This document shows positions 50,413 to 59,085 of a stretch of DNA of 64,000 bases, one piece after another. The stretch is taken from NCBI RefSeq assembly GCF_021590045.1, contig NZ_CP062221.1, positions 434,001 through 498,000 of the forward strand, in the 5' to 3' direction. Both the position numbers and the translations under genes were made by a program. The notes beneath the pieces were generated by a model. It worked only from the letters and a program-made list of their open reading frames with translations. It had not been told where the DNA came from and ran no database searches. Origin of the DNA: Cellulomonas palmilytica. Its GTDB lineage: Bacteria; Actinomycetota; Actinomycetes; Actinomycetales; Cellulomonadaceae. The stretch's first letter is position 1. Every line of letters starts with the position of its first letter.

Positions 50413-51246
50413 TCAGGACTCCGGGGAGTCCTGGGGCTCGTCGACCGGGGCGTCCGGCGTCGCGCCGTCGGCCCCGCGGGCCGTGGGCTCGTCCGCCAGC
50501 AGGCGGTACAGCTCGCGGCGCGCCGCGTCGATCGCGGCGACGGCCCGCTCCACCTGCTCCGGCGTGCCCGCGCGCGCGACCTGCTCGGCCGCACCCGCGA
50601 GGGTGTCGATCGCGCGGCGCAGCGCCCCCCCGGGGTGCTCGGGCCGCTCGCTCGCGGCCTGCCACGGGTCGCCGAGCTCGTCGGCGTGCTGCGTGACGTA
50701 CGTGCCGCCCGCCTCGGTGAGCCGGGCCAGCTTGCGCCCGGACTCGCGCTCGATGGTCACCAGGCCCTCGTCCTCGAGCGCCGACAGCGCGGGGTAGACC
50801 GCGCCCGGGCTCGGGCGCCACCGTCCGTCGGTGCGCTGCGCGATCTCCTGGATGAGCTGGTAGCCGTGCATGGGCTGCTCCGCGAGGAGCAGCAGGATCG
50901 CGGCGCGCGTGTCGCCGCGCCCGGCGCGACCGCGGTGGCCGCGAGGGCCGCCAGGGCCGTGGGGACCGCGAGGTCCGAAGCCCGCGCCGAACGGGCCGGG
51001 GCCGAAGCCGGGGCCGAGCGCGGGACCGAAGCCCGGTCCGCCCGGCGTCTCGGGCCATCCGCCGCGGGGACCGAAGCCGCGACCGCCGCGACGTCCGCGC
51101 CGCGGACCGTCCCAGCCCTCGGGGCCTGCGGCCCAGGGGCCGCGCTCGGGTCGACGACGTCGCTCGCCGCGCTCGCGGCCGGTGATGTTCTCGATCGGGT
51201 CGGGGCGCTCGTCGCGCCGCCCGCACCCTGCGTGATCGTGTCGCAT
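50413..51246 (-). CDS. PadR family transcriptional regulator with long Gly/Pro-rich N-terminus
   Basis: A 277-residue regulator. Residues about 20-108 are low-complexity (GPGFGPGPFGAGFGPRGPHG and similar). The winged-helix DNA-binding domain follows: AAILLLLAEQPMHGYQLIQ, PSPGAVYPALSALEDEGLV, and YRLTEAG-like KLARLTEAGGTYV. The C-terminal helix (TPEQVERAVAAIDAARRELYRLL) dimerises. ATG at 51246 behind AAGGAGG. A palindrome 54 nt upstream suggests autoregulation. No regulated transporter lies next to it. Confidence 0.88.
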   Translation of the reverse strand: MRHDHAGCGRRDERPDPIENITGRERGERRRRPERGPWAAGPEGWDGPRRGRRGGRGFGPRGGWPETPGGPGFGPALGPGFGPGPFGAGFGPRGPHGPGGPRGHRGRAGRGDTRAAILLLLAEQPMHGYQLIQEIAQRTDGRWRPSPGAVYPALSALEDEGLVTIERESGRKLARLTEAGGTYVTQHADELGDPWQAASERPEHPGGALRRAIDTLAGAAEQVARAGTPEQVERAVAAIDAARRELYRLLADEPTARGADGATPDAPVDEPQDSPES

Positions 51247-51299
51247 CGGGGTGCCTCCTTGAGGTTCAGGGGTGCGTCGGTGTTCCGACGGCGAGTTAA

Positions 51300-51309
51300 C
51301 GATATATCG
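51300..51309 (-). promoter_or_regulatory. candidate PadR operator CGATATATCG
   Basis: CGATATATCG is a perfect 10-bp palindrome in unusually AT-rich DNA (51294-51325). ATCGCC follows twice (51305-51310 and 51317-51322). It lies in the promoter region of the padR-like gene and fits autoregulation. Confidence 0.5.
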
Positions 51310-51364
51310 CCAATACATCGCCGACAACCCCTCGTGGTCGACATCCCCCGGTCCCTGCCCCCCG

Positions 51365-51420
51365 CGACCCCGCCATCCCTCCGGCTTCGCCACCCCAGAG
51401 CCGGAGCAACCACGGGGTCG
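51365..51420. repeat. 56-bp palindromic repeat, intergenic copy
   Basis: CGACCCCG and CGGGGTCG are the outer arms; CCGGC/GCCGG the inner. The same layout and length as the copy inside the SGNH-GNAT gene (14298-14353). Confidence 0.75.
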
Positions 51421-51468
51421 ACGAGAACAGGCCCGGGGGCCGACCGCGGGGGTGAGGGGAGGCGGGCC

Positions 51469-51474
51469 TAGGCT
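51469..51474 (+). promoter_or_regulatory. -10 hexamer TAGGCT of the small membrane protein gene
   Basis: TAGGCT lies 8 nt before the GTG at 51483. Confidence 0.45.
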
Positions 51475-51482
51475 GTGGGCGC

Positions 51483-51746
51483 GTGATCCCCTTCGGGTTG
51501 GCGCTGTCCGCCGGTGTGCTCGCGGCGTGGCAGGTGCGGCGGCTGCGGCGACGCGGTCAGCGAGGCGCGCTGCTGCTGACGACCGGGGGGCTCGTCGTCG
51601 GGTTCGTCGTGCTCGGCATCGCCGCGTGGCACTGGCAGCAGGGCCGCGCGGCCTACCTGACGCTCGTCCTCGCGTTCGTCGTCGCGACGCTCCTCGGCCG
51701 TTCCGACGAGCCCGAGCCGCACCCCGAGAGCGCCCCGCCCGACTGA
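51483..51746 (+). CDS. small membrane protein of unknown function (87 aa)
   Basis: An 87-residue protein with three hydrophobic stretches (about 2-15, 28-48, 54-70) separated by a basic loop (RRLRRRGQRG) and ending in an acidic tail (DEPEPHPESAPPD). GTG at 51483 with TAGGCT upstream. It converges with the SRPBCC gene, 41 nt away. Not recognised. Confidence 0.65.
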   Translation: MIPFGLALSAGVLAAWQVRRLRRRGQRGALLLTTGGLVVGFVVLGIAAWHWQQGRAAYLTLVLAFVVATLLGRSDEPEPHPESAPPD

Positions 51747-51774
51747 CCGCGCGACGACCGCACGAGCAGGGGGT

Positions 51775-51801
51775 CAGCCCGTGGTGATCAGCCCGTGGTG
51801 A
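51775..51801. repeat. 13-bp tandem duplication at the end of the SRPBCC gene
   Basis: TCAGCCCGTGGTGA occurs at 51775 and again at 51788. The second copy supplies the stop codon of the SRPBCC gene. Confidence 0.6.
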
Positions 51802-52558
51802 CCAGGGGCTCGTGGACGCCCGCGCCCCGCCACCACGCCTGCCAGCGCGCGGCGACGTCCGCGAACGCGTCCTCCTGCAACCCGAAGACGGACAGCACCG
51901 CGGTGACCGTGCCGTGCGGAGGGTGGGAGCCGACGGGCGTCTCGAGCAGGACGAGCAGCGAGTCGGTCACGCCGTGCAGCCGGATGCCGAGCTGGTGGTC
52001 CGTCTTGTAGAGCAGCGTCCCGCCGAGCATCGTGCCGTCCGGCCGCTGCGCCTGCAGGTGCCCACCCACGGGCACACCACGCACACCGTGCAGCCCGAGC
52101 CGGTCGAGCAGGCGCGTGCGGCGCTCGCCGGCGTCGGCGTCCTGCACGACGAGCGTGCGGCGCTCCTGCCCGGCCTGGTGCGCGAGCGCGAACTGCAGCT
52201 GGTGGACGTCGGTGATCCACCGCTCGTCGACCTCGTCCATGTTGCCGTCGAACCGCACGGGCAGGGCGTCGTGGCTGCGCCGCGTCACGACGACCCGCGT
52301 GAGGTGCGGCTCGTGCGCGGCGGCGGTCACGCTCAGCACGTCGTGGTTCGGCCACGTGAGGGTGTGGGTCGTCGAGTCGTGCTCGACGTCGCGTCGCTCG
52401 ACCGCGGAGTCGACGAACGCTCGCGCGCCCGGGTCCTGGCCGCTCGCGTCCGCGCCGTACCACCGGCTGACGAGCGCGGGCTCCCGCAGGTGCTCCCACA
52501 CCGTGGCGAGACCCGCGGGGATCTCGAGGGACACGACCTCACGACGGTCCAACGTCAT
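51788..52558 (-). CDS. SRPBCC (START/AHSA1-like) domain protein
   Basis: A 256-residue cytoplasmic protein. The N-terminal half fits the SRPBCC ligand-binding fold: VVSLEIPAGLATVWEHLREP followed by ALVSRWYGAD, the typical first strand, helix and Trp. The C-terminal half (GTLLYKTDHQLGIRLHGVTD, LVLLETPVGSHPPHGTVTA) repeats a similar pattern and may be a second such domain. Ligand unknown. ATG at 52558 with AGGTG before it. Its stop codon lies in a 13-bp tandem duplication. Confidence 0.75.
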   Translation of the reverse strand: MTLDRREVVSLEIPAGLATVWEHLREPALVSRWYGADASGQDPGARAFVDSAVERRDVEHDSTTHTLTWPNHDVLSVTAAAHEPHLTRVVVTRRSHDALPVRFDGNMDEVDERWITDVHQLQFALAHQAGQERRTLVVQDADAGERRTRLLDRLGLHGVRGVPVGGHLQAQRPDGTMLGGTLLYKTDHQLGIRLHGVTDSLLVLLETPVGSHPPHGTVTAVLSVFGLQEDAFADVAARWQAWWRGAGVHEPLVTTG

Positions 52559-52674
52559 GGCGCTCACCTGCCCGTCTGGTTCGTCGTCTTGGACGCTAGC
52601 CCCGGGACCAGGACCGCGCACGTCGACCCATCCGACGACGAGGACCCGCGACGCCGCACGCGAGCGGGCGGCGG

Positions 52675-53841
52675 TCAGCGCGCGGACGGCGGCGCGAGCG
52701 AGGGGAGGGCGACGATCGCGCCGGGAGCGACGCGGAGGTGGACCCGGTCGCCGGGGGACGCCATGAGGCCGGGAGCGGCGCCGGCCGTGACCTCGCCGAC
52801 GCCCGGCACGTCGACGTGCAGCGTGGGGCTCCCGCGGCGTGAGCGGACCGCGAGCACCACGCCCGCGAGCGCGTCGTCGTGGTCGGCGGTCCCGGCACGG
52901 TCGTCGTCCTGCACGACGAGCGCGCCGGGCGCGAGCGCGAGCGTCGCGTCGGCGGGCGGGTCGCCCGCCGCGTCCCGCACCGGCCGCGGGGCGTCTCCGG
53001 CGACGACGAACGCCTCGTAGCCGAGGAAGCGCGCGACCTCCTCGCTCGCGGGTGCGCGCCACAGCTCCGCGGGGGCGGCGACCTGCAGCAGCCGGCCCGC
53101 GGACATCACGGCGACGCGGTCGGCGACGGCGAACGCCTCGTCCTGGTCGTGCGTGACGAACAGCGCGGTGGTGCCGGTGGCGAGCAGCGCGGCGCGCAGG
53201 TCGAGCGCGAGGCGCTCGCGCAGGGAGCGGTCGAGCGCGGACAGGGGCTCGTCGAGCAGGAGCAGCCGCGGGGCAGGCGCGAGCGCCCGCGCGAGCGCGA
53301 CGCGCTGACGCTCCCCTCCGGACAGGGTGGCGACCGACCGCGGACCCGCACCGGGCAGCCCGACGAGCTCGAGCAGCCGCTCGACGCGCGCGGCGACCTC
53401 TGCGCGCGGCCGGCCGGCGAGCCCGTAGGCGATGTTGCCCGCGACGTCGCGGTGCGCGAACAGCTGGCCGTCCTGGAACATGAGGCCGAAGTCGCGCCGG
53501 TGCACGGGCTCGCCGGCGACGGACCGCCCGTCCCACGTGACGTCGCCGCCCGCGAGCGGCTCGAGACCTGCGACGGCGCGCAGCAGCGACGACTTGCCGC
53601 AGCCGGACGGACCGAGCAGCGCGAGCACCTCGCCGCGGGCGACGTCGAGGCGGACACCGTCGACTGCCGTCGTGCCGGGTCGGTGGCGGCGCGCGGACGG
53701 GTAGCGCACGACGACGTCGCGCACGCCGAGCCCGGTCGATGCACCGGGGCGGGCGCGGCCCGCGGCCCCCGCCGGGCGCGCGGCACTCGTCGGACCCGTG
53801 CCCGTCGGGACGTTCGTCGTCTCGGTGCTCTCGGTGGTCAC
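52675..53841 (-). CDS. thiQ: thiamine ABC transporter ATP-binding protein
   Basis: A 388-residue ABC ATPase that drives the permease encoded just upstream. Walker A GPSGCGKSSLL, Q-loop LMFQDGQLFAHRDVAGN, signature LSGGERQRVALARAL, Walker B LLLLDEPLSALD, and H-loop VTHDQDEAF are all intact. The C-terminal TOBE-like part (ALAPGALVVQDDD, GSPTLHVDVPGVGEVT) is extra compared with short ThiQ. GTG at 53841 is preferred (GGAGG at 6-nt spacing) over the adjacent GTG at 53844; it overlaps the permease stop. The substrate is assigned from the TPP riboswitch and the binding protein. Confidence 0.88.
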   Translation of the reverse strand: MTTESTETTNVPTGTGPTSAARPAGAAGRARPGASTGLGVRDVVVRYPSARRHRPGTTAVDGVRLDVARGEVLALLGPSGCGKSSLLRAVAGLEPLAGGDVTWDGRSVAGEPVHRRDFGLMFQDGQLFAHRDVAGNIAYGLAGRPRAEVAARVERLLELVGLPGAGPRSVATLSGGERQRVALARALAPAPRLLLLDEPLSALDRSLRERLALDLRAALLATGTTALFVTHDQDEAFAVADRVAVMSAGRLLQVAAPAELWRAPASEEVARFLGYEAFVVAGDAPRPVRDAAGDPPADATLALAPGALVVQDDDRAGTADHDDALAGVVLAVRSRRGSPTLHVDVPGVGEVTAGAAPGLMASPGDRVHLRVAPGAIVALPSLAPPSAR

Positions 53842-55616
53842 CACTCGCCTCCTTCTCCCGCGCGCCGCAGCCGCTCGCACACCGCGACGACGCTCGCGGT
53901 CAGCAGCGCGAGCACCACGGACGCCGCGAGCGCCGCGCCGTAGGACTCGGGCCCGGGCCGGCCGATGAGCCGGAAGATCACGACGGGCAGCGTGGGCCGG
54001 TCGGGCCGCGCGAGGAACGCCGTCGCGCCGAACTCGCCGAGCGACGCGGCGAACGCGAACCCGACGGCCAGCCCGAGCGCGCGACCGGCCAGGGCGAGGT
54101 CGACGGAGCGCAGGACGCGTCCGGGTGCCGCGCCGAGGGTCGCCGCGGCCTCGCGCAGACGCGGGTCGATGGCCCGCAGCACGGGCAGCACGGTCCGCAC
54201 GACGAGCGGCACGGCGACGACGGCCTGCGCGATCGGCACGAGCAGCGGGGAGCGGCGCAGGTCGAGGTCGAGGCCGAACGGCTGGTGCATCGCGAGCAGG
54301 AACCCGAACCCGACGGTCACGGCGGACACCCCGAGCGGCAGCATGAACAGGGCGTCCATCCCGGCCACGGCGCGGCGCGCGGCGGGCCGGCGGGGGCGGC
54401 GGGACACGACGAGCGCGACGAGCCCGCCCACGAGCAGCGCGAGCAGCGTCGCGTCGACCGCGGTGCGCAGCGACGTGAGCGCGGCCTCCCAGACGGTGAC
54501 GGTGACGCCGCCGCGCACGCTCGACAGCGCGACGTAGTGGTCGAGCCCCCACCCGTCGCCGACGCGCAGCGAGCGGACGACGAGGTTGACGAGCGGGAGC
54601 GCGAGGAGCGCCACGACGAGCGCGGTGACGGCGGCCGCGGCGCGTTCGAGCCCGAGGCCGTCGTCTCGTGGCTCCCCGGCGCGACGGCGCAGGCGCAGGG
54701 GCCGCACGGCCGTCTCGGGGCTCGCGAGCGGGAGCGCGCGCTCGCGACGCCCGCGCGCGCGGTTGGCGACGAGCAGGGCGGCCACGACGACGACGAGCTG
54801 CACGACCGACAGCACGGCGGCGGCGCGCAGGTCGAGGAACTGCGTGGTCTGCACCCAGATCTCGGTCTCGACGGTCCCGTAACGCAGGCCGCCGAGCACG
54901 AGGACCGTGCCGAACGCGGTGGCGCAGAACAGGAACACGAGCGACGCGGCGGACGCGATCGCGGGTGTCAGCGCGGGCAGCGTGACGGTCCGGAACGCGC
55001 GCCAGGGCGTCGCGCCGAGTGCGCGGGCGGCCTGCTCGGCGCGCGGGTCGAGGCGCTCCCACATGCCGCCGACGCCGCGCACGACGATCGCGTAGTTGAA
55101 GAACACGAGGGCCGCGACGACGGCGGCGAACGTCCCGTCGAGGTGCAGGAACCCGAGCGGCCCGTTCTCGACGAGCAGGGACCGGAACGCGACGCCGACG
55201 ACGACGGTCGGCAGCACGAACGGCACGGTCACCAGGGCGCGCACCGCGGCGCGCCCCGCGAACCGGCGCCGGTAGAGCACGTAGGCGCCTGGCACGCCGA
55301 GGAGCACGCTCACCGTCGTCGCGACCCCGGCCTGCGCGAGCGTCTGCCCGATGATCCGCCACGTGCGGGGCCGCGCGAACACGTCCGCGAACCCGGACAG
55401 GTCCAGCCGCCCGTCGGAGACGAAGCCCCGCCCGACCATCACGGCGACCGGGTAGGCGAAGAACACGACGAGGAACGCGAGCGGCACGAGCGCCGCGACC
55501 GTCCACGCCGCCCCACGACCGAGGCCCGCGCCCCGGACGCGCGCACCGGTCGACGGGCGTGCGGGCCCGTCCGGTGCGTCGCGCACGGGGCGCGGGAGTG
55601 CGGTCGTCGCGGTCAT
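53838..55616 (-). CDS. thiP: thiamine ABC transporter permease
   Basis: A 592-residue double-length permease (about 12 helices), a fusion of two membrane domains as in ThiP. Each half has an EAA loop contacting the ATPase: AEQAARALGATPWRAFRTVT in the first and LREAAATLGAAPGRVLRSVD in the second. The N-terminal half ends in the basic segment RARGRRERALP. ATG at 55616 lies one base after the thiB stop; its own stop overlaps thiQ (GTGA). Confidence 0.9.
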   Translation of the reverse strand: MTATTALPRPVRDAPDGPARPSTGARVRGAGLGRGAAWTVAALVPLAFLVVFFAYPVAVMVGRGFVSDGRLDLSGFADVFARPRTWRIIGQTLAQAGVATTVSVLLGVPGAYVLYRRRFAGRAAVRALVTVPFVLPTVVVGVAFRSLLVENGPLGFLHLDGTFAAVVAALVFFNYAIVVRGVGGMWERLDPRAEQAARALGATPWRAFRTVTLPALTPAIASAASLVFLFCATAFGTVLVLGGLRYGTVETEIWVQTTQFLDLRAAAVLSVVQLVVVVAALLVANRARGRRERALPLASPETAVRPLRLRRRAGEPRDDGLGLERAAAAVTALVVALLALPLVNLVVRSLRVGDGWGLDHYVALSSVRGGVTVTVWEAALTSLRTAVDATLLALLVGGLVALVVSRRPRRPAARRAVAGMDALFMLPLGVSAVTVGFGFLLAMHQPFGLDLDLRRSPLLVPIAQAVVAVPLVVRTVLPVLRAIDPRLREAAATLGAAPGRVLRSVDLALAGRALGLAVGFAFAASLGEFGATAFLARPDRPTLPVVIFRLIGRPGPESYGAALAASVVLALLTASVVAVCERLRRAGEGGEW

Positions 55617-55617
55617 G

Positions 55618-56772
55618 TCAGCCGATCACGGTCTGCGACCACGTCGAGAGCCAGACGTCACGCTTGGAGGCGATCTCGGCCGGTGCGACCTCGAACGGGT
55701 GCTCGGCGAGCGGCGCCCACAGCGTCCACCCGGCGGGCAGCACGACCTCGGACGCGACGGGGTACATGTACATCGAGCCGGGGATGTCGACCTGCACCTC
55801 GTAGGACAGCAGGTAGTCGAGCAGCGCCCGCGCGCCCGCGGGGTTCCGGGCGCCCGTGAGGACGCCCGCGTACTCGACCTGGCGGAAGCACGTGTCGAGC
55901 AGCGCGGACGTCGTCGGCTCGTCGGCGCCGTCCGGCACGGTCGCGGGCGGCGACGACGCGTAGGACAGCACGATGGGGCGCGGCCCGTTGCCGCCACCAC
56001 CGGAGAAGTCGGTGAAGTACGCGTCGGACCAGCCGTCGGCGACCTTGAGGCCGTTGTCGACGAGCTCGTCCCAGTACTGCGGCCACGCGTCGCCCTTGGC
56101 GCCGACCGTGGCGAGCAGGAACGCGAACCCGGGCGAGGACGTCACGGCGTTGGGCACGACGAGCAGGTCCTTGTACGCGGGCTTCGTGAGGTCGTCGAGC
56201 GTCGTCGGCGGCTCCACGTCGTGCTTCGCGAACCACGCGTCGTCCACGTTGAGGCACACGTCGCCGAAGTCCACCGCGGTGAGCGCACCGTCGGTGTCGC
56301 CCTCGACGGCGAAGCCGAGCGCGTCGGCGGCCGCGTCGCCCTGCGACCGGTACGGCTCGACGACCCCCTCGGTGAGGGCACGCGACGCGAACGCGTTGTC
56401 GATGCCGAACACCAGGTCGCCGAGCGGCGCGTCCTTGGTGAGCACGAGCTGGTTCACCAGGGCCCCGGCGTCGCCGGGCTGGACGACCTCGACCTCGACG
56501 CCGGTCTCCTCGGTGAACTTCTCGAGCAGGCCGTCGGACAGCGCGAACGAGTCGTGCGTGACGAGCGTGACGGTGCCGCCCAGCTCGGGCGACGCGGTGG
56601 CCCCGGCGGTCCCGGAGCTCCCGGGAGGCGTCGGGGCGCCCGCCTGCGGGTCGTCGTCCGTGAGCGAGCAGCCCGCGAGGACGAGGGCGGGGACCAGCAG
56701 ACCGCCGAGCAGCGCGGCCGTGCGGCGGGTGGGTCGGGATGCGCGCGTGCGGCGCACCGTCGGACCGGTCAT
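55618..56772 (-). CDS. thiB: thiamine-binding lipoprotein of ABC transporter
   Basis: A 384-residue extracellular binding lipoprotein. Lipobox LVLAGC with Cys35 after a basic signal (VRRTRASRPTRRT). Mature protein is of the ThiB type: GGTVTLVTHDSFALSDGLLE, EKFTEETGVEVEVV, APLGDLVFGIDNAFASRALT, and DFGDVCLNVDDAWF, VLSYASSPPATV near the C-terminal lobe. First gene of the thiB-thiP-thiQ operon, behind a TPP riboswitch. ATG at 56772 with AGGAGG upstream. Confidence 0.92.
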   Translation of the reverse strand: MTGPTVRRTRASRPTRRTAALLGGLLVPALVLAGCSLTDDDPQAGAPTPPGSSGTAGATASPELGGTVTLVTHDSFALSDGLLEKFTEETGVEVEVVQPGDAGALVNQLVLTKDAPLGDLVFGIDNAFASRALTEGVVEPYRSQGDAAADALGFAVEGDTDGALTAVDFGDVCLNVDDAWFAKHDVEPPTTLDDLTKPAYKDLLVVPNAVTSSPGFAFLLATVGAKGDAWPQYWDELVDNGLKVADGWSDAYFTDFSGGGGNGPRPIVLSYASSPPATVPDGADEPTTSALLDTCFRQVEYAGVLTGARNPAGARALLDYLLSYEVQVDIPGSMYMYPVASEVVLPAGWTLWAPLAEHPFEVAPAEIASKRDVWLSTWSQTVIG

Positions 56773-56864
56773 GGGGTGGTGCCTCCTGGCGTCGTCTGCG
56801 AGGAGGGGTCCACCGGCCCGTCGCACCGAGCACCCCGGCACGACGGGGCGGAGGTGAGAAGTCC

Positions 56865-56960
56865 CGACTCCCTACGCCGGTATCACCCGGATCAGGTTCG
56901 AGGGTCTGCGGTTGTCCCGCACTCTCAGCGCCCTGGTGCCAACCCGGCGCTCCCCTGTCG
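56865..56960 (-). ncRNA. TPP riboswitch (THI element)
   Basis: Read on the minus strand, the RNA has P1 arms CGAC/GUCG, the conserved CUGAGAGU (56921-56928), and the pyrophosphate-sensor segment GACCCUCGAACCUGAUC followed by CGGGUGAUACCGGCGUAGGGA in the standard order. It binds thiamine pyrophosphate and lowers expression of thiBPQ when thiamine is plentiful. About 90 nt lie between it and the thiB start, room for an expression platform. Confidence 0.95.
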
Positions 56961-56971
56961 TTCAGGGGTCG

Positions 56972-56977
56972 ATGCTA
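56972..56977 (-). promoter_or_regulatory. -10 hexamer TAGCAT of the thiamine operon
   Basis: TAGCAT lies 11 nt before the first paired base of the riboswitch, so the transcript would begin just ahead of it. Confidence 0.5.
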
Positions 56978-57021
56978 CCCGCGCCCGCGGGGTCGACCTG
57001 CGGGCGCGGGTGGCACGTGCG

Positions 57022-59046
57022 TCACTCCCGGAAGGCGGGACGCCCCTCGCGGCGGCGTGCTACGACGACCGCGCCGGCACCGCCGACGCCCAGGCCGAGC
57101 GCCAGCAGCGCGAGCAGCGCCACCTCGACACCGGTCACGGCGAGCGGCGCACGGTCGACCGGCTCGGCCTGGTCGACGGGCGCGGCGGGCGCGGCGGGGT
57201 CGGCGGGATCGACGGGGTCGACGGGGTCGGCGGGGTCGGCGGGGTCGGCGGGCGCCTCGACGTGGAGCGTGTGCCGGTCGGTGGCCGACGCCGCCCTGCC
57301 GTCGAGGCCGGGCGTCGAGGACGACACGGTCGCGGTGACGACGACGTCGCCGGTCAGCCACGAGGCAGCGGACACCCGCAGGTCGAGCCGGGCGACCTCG
57401 CCGGGGGCCAGCGGGGCGTCGAGCGCGCACACGACCGTGGACGTGCCGGAGCACTCCCAGTCCGCCGTCGACGCGGCGGCGACGTCCGCGACGTCCACTG
57501 CGGACGTCAGCCCCGCGGGCAGCGTGGCCGTCACGACGACGTCGCGCGCGTCCGACGGGCCGCGGTTCGCGACCTGCACGCGGTACACGCCCGTGCCGCC
57601 GGCGACCGGCGCGGTCAGGACGGCCGTCGCGAGGCTCAGCTCGGCGTGCGCGGTGACGGTCGTCGTGACCTCGTCGTCGTCCTGGTCGCCCTGCCAGCGC
57701 GACCCGACGACCGCCGTGGTGACGACGTCGCCCGTGACGCCGGACGCGACGGCCACGTCGAACGTGAACGACGAGGCCGCGCTCGCACCGACGCCGAGGA
57801 CGCCGTCGAGCGCGCACACGACGCTCGTCGTGCCCGAGCACGTCCAGTCGTCGTCCGACGAGACGCCACCGGCGTAGCTCAGGCCCGCGGGCAGGTCGGC
57901 GGTCACGACGACGCCGTGCGCGGCCGACGGGCCGTCGTCGCGGACCGAGACGCCGAACGTCCCGGTCCCGCCCGCGACGAGCGCGTCGACGACCGTCGTG
58001 GTGATGCCGAGCGACTCGGCGTGCGTGACGGCCGTGCTCGTCGCGTCCTCGTCGTCGTGCGCGTCGTCGCCCTGGCCGGTGGCCGGCGTGACCTCCGCGG
58101 TCACGACGAGCGGGCCGTCCGCCGGGAGCAGCGTCGCGTCGACGAGGCCCGTGACGTCGACGCCCACCGACGCACCGACCGCGAGGTCCCACGGGCGCTC
58201 GCAGGTCAGCGTCCGGCCGGACACCGCGCAGACCACGCCCGTCTCCAGCAGCGTCGTCACGGACAGGCCCTCGGGCAGCGTCACGGTGACGACGACCGGG
58301 TCGGCCGCCGAACCGTGCGAGACCGACGGGCCGTGGTTGGTCACCACGGCCGACCACGTCGCCGAGGCGCCCGCGGCCGCGGAGCTCCCCGTGCCGCGGT
58401 ACTCGCCCCGGCCGCCGTCGTACGAGTCACCGCCCGCGGGGTCCGTCACGTGCGTGACCGCCACGACCGTGGTGTGCGCGGCGGCCGACCCGCTCGCGGA
58501 CCCGGCGGCCGAGGTCGGTGTCGCGTGGTAGCGCAGCACCACGGAGGCTCCCGCGTCGAGCCGTACGCCGGCGGGCAGCACGTCCGACCAGGTGAGCGTG
58601 CTCGTGCCCGTCGGGTCGTCCAGCGCGACCGCGCCCGCGGCGCCGACCTGGACGGTCGAGCTCCCGTCGACGTACTGCCATCCCGTCGGGAGGGTCGCGG
58701 TCAGCTCGACCGACGCGGCCGGCCCGCTGCCCGCGTTGGTCAGGACCACCGCGTACGCGACCGCCTGGCCGACGACCACGGGGTCCGGGGTGGTCTGCGA
58801 CACGGTGGCGTCCACGCGCGGCAGCTGCGGCGTGACGCTCACGTTCGCCGGGGCGCTGGGCCCGTACGAGCGTCCGCCCGTGGGCAGCGACGTCCAGGAC
58901 GTCGCGCGCGCGGTGCTCGTCAGGGTCCCGAGCGCGAACGTGTCGGCGTCGTCCAGCATCACGTCGTAGCCGACCTCGTCGTGGTCGCCCGAGGCGACGG
59001 ACGCGACCGTCCGGCTCAGCCGGCGCGTCGAGGAGTCCCACGTGGA
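57022..59046 (-). CDS. sortase-type wall-anchored DUF11-repeat protein, N-terminus missing
   Basis: About 675 codons of a surface protein. Four or five beta-sandwich repeats of DUF11/CARDB type each show a pattern like DPVVVGQAVAYAVVLTNAGSG or DDGPSAAHGVVVTADLPAG, and three repeats carry C-x(6-8)-C pairs (DWTCSGTTSVVCALD). The end is a wall-sorting tail: Pro/Asp/Ala spacer, LAVTG, hydrophobic helix and RRREGR, as for class E sortases. No signal peptide exists: the first protein-like residues (STWDSSTRRL) are at 59046, and beyond them the frame becomes arginine-rich shadow of the next gene. The gene is probably a 5'-truncated remnant. An ATG at 58959 could start a non-secreted product. Confidence 0.7.
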   Translation of the reverse strand, partial: STWDSSTRRLSRTVASVASGDHDEVGYDVMLDDADTFALGTLTSTARATSWTSLPTGGRSYGPSAPANVSVTPQLPRVDATVSQTTPDPVVVGQAVAYAVVLTNAGSGPAASVELTATLPTGWQYVDGSSTVQVGAAGAVALDDPTGTSTLTWSDVLPAGVRLDAGASVVLRYHATPTSAAGSASGSAAAHTTVVAVTHVTDPAGGDSYDGGRGEYRGTGSSAAAGASATWSAVVTNHGPSVSHGSAADPVVVTVTLPEGLSVTTLLETGVVCAVSGRTLTCERPWDLAVGASVGVDVTGLVDATLLPADGPLVVTAEVTPATGQGDDAHDDEDATSTAVTHAESLGITTTVVDALVAGGTGTFGVSVRDDGPSAAHGVVVTADLPAGLSYAGGVSSDDDWTCSGTTSVVCALDGVLGVGASAASSFTFDVAVASGVTGDVVTTAVVGSRWQGDQDDDEVTTTVTAHAELSLATAVLTAPVAGGTGVYRVQVANRGPSDARDVVVTATLPAGLTSAVDVADVAAASTADWECSGTSTVVCALDAPLAPGEVARLDLRVSAASWLTGDVVVTATVSSSTPGLDGRAASATDRHTLHVEAPADPADPADPVDPVDPADPAAPAAPVDQAEPVDRAPLAVTGVEVALLALLALGLGVGGAGAVVVARRREGRPAFRE

Positions 59047-59071
59047 GCGCGCACGCCCGGCCCGCGGGCGG

Positions 59072-59077
59072 TAGCGT
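59072..59077 (+). promoter_or_regulatory. -10 hexamer TAGCGT of the DUF4235 gene
   Basis: TAGCGT lies 8 nt before the ATG at 59086. Confidence 0.45.
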
Positions 59078-59085
59078 CGGCGTCC

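Noticed and set aside
57200..57260. Tandem GGGGTCGGC/GGGATCGAC words looking like a DNA repeat array
   Set aside because: They are codons for the Asp-Pro-Ala/Val spacer of the wall-sorting tail; no non-coding role is needed.
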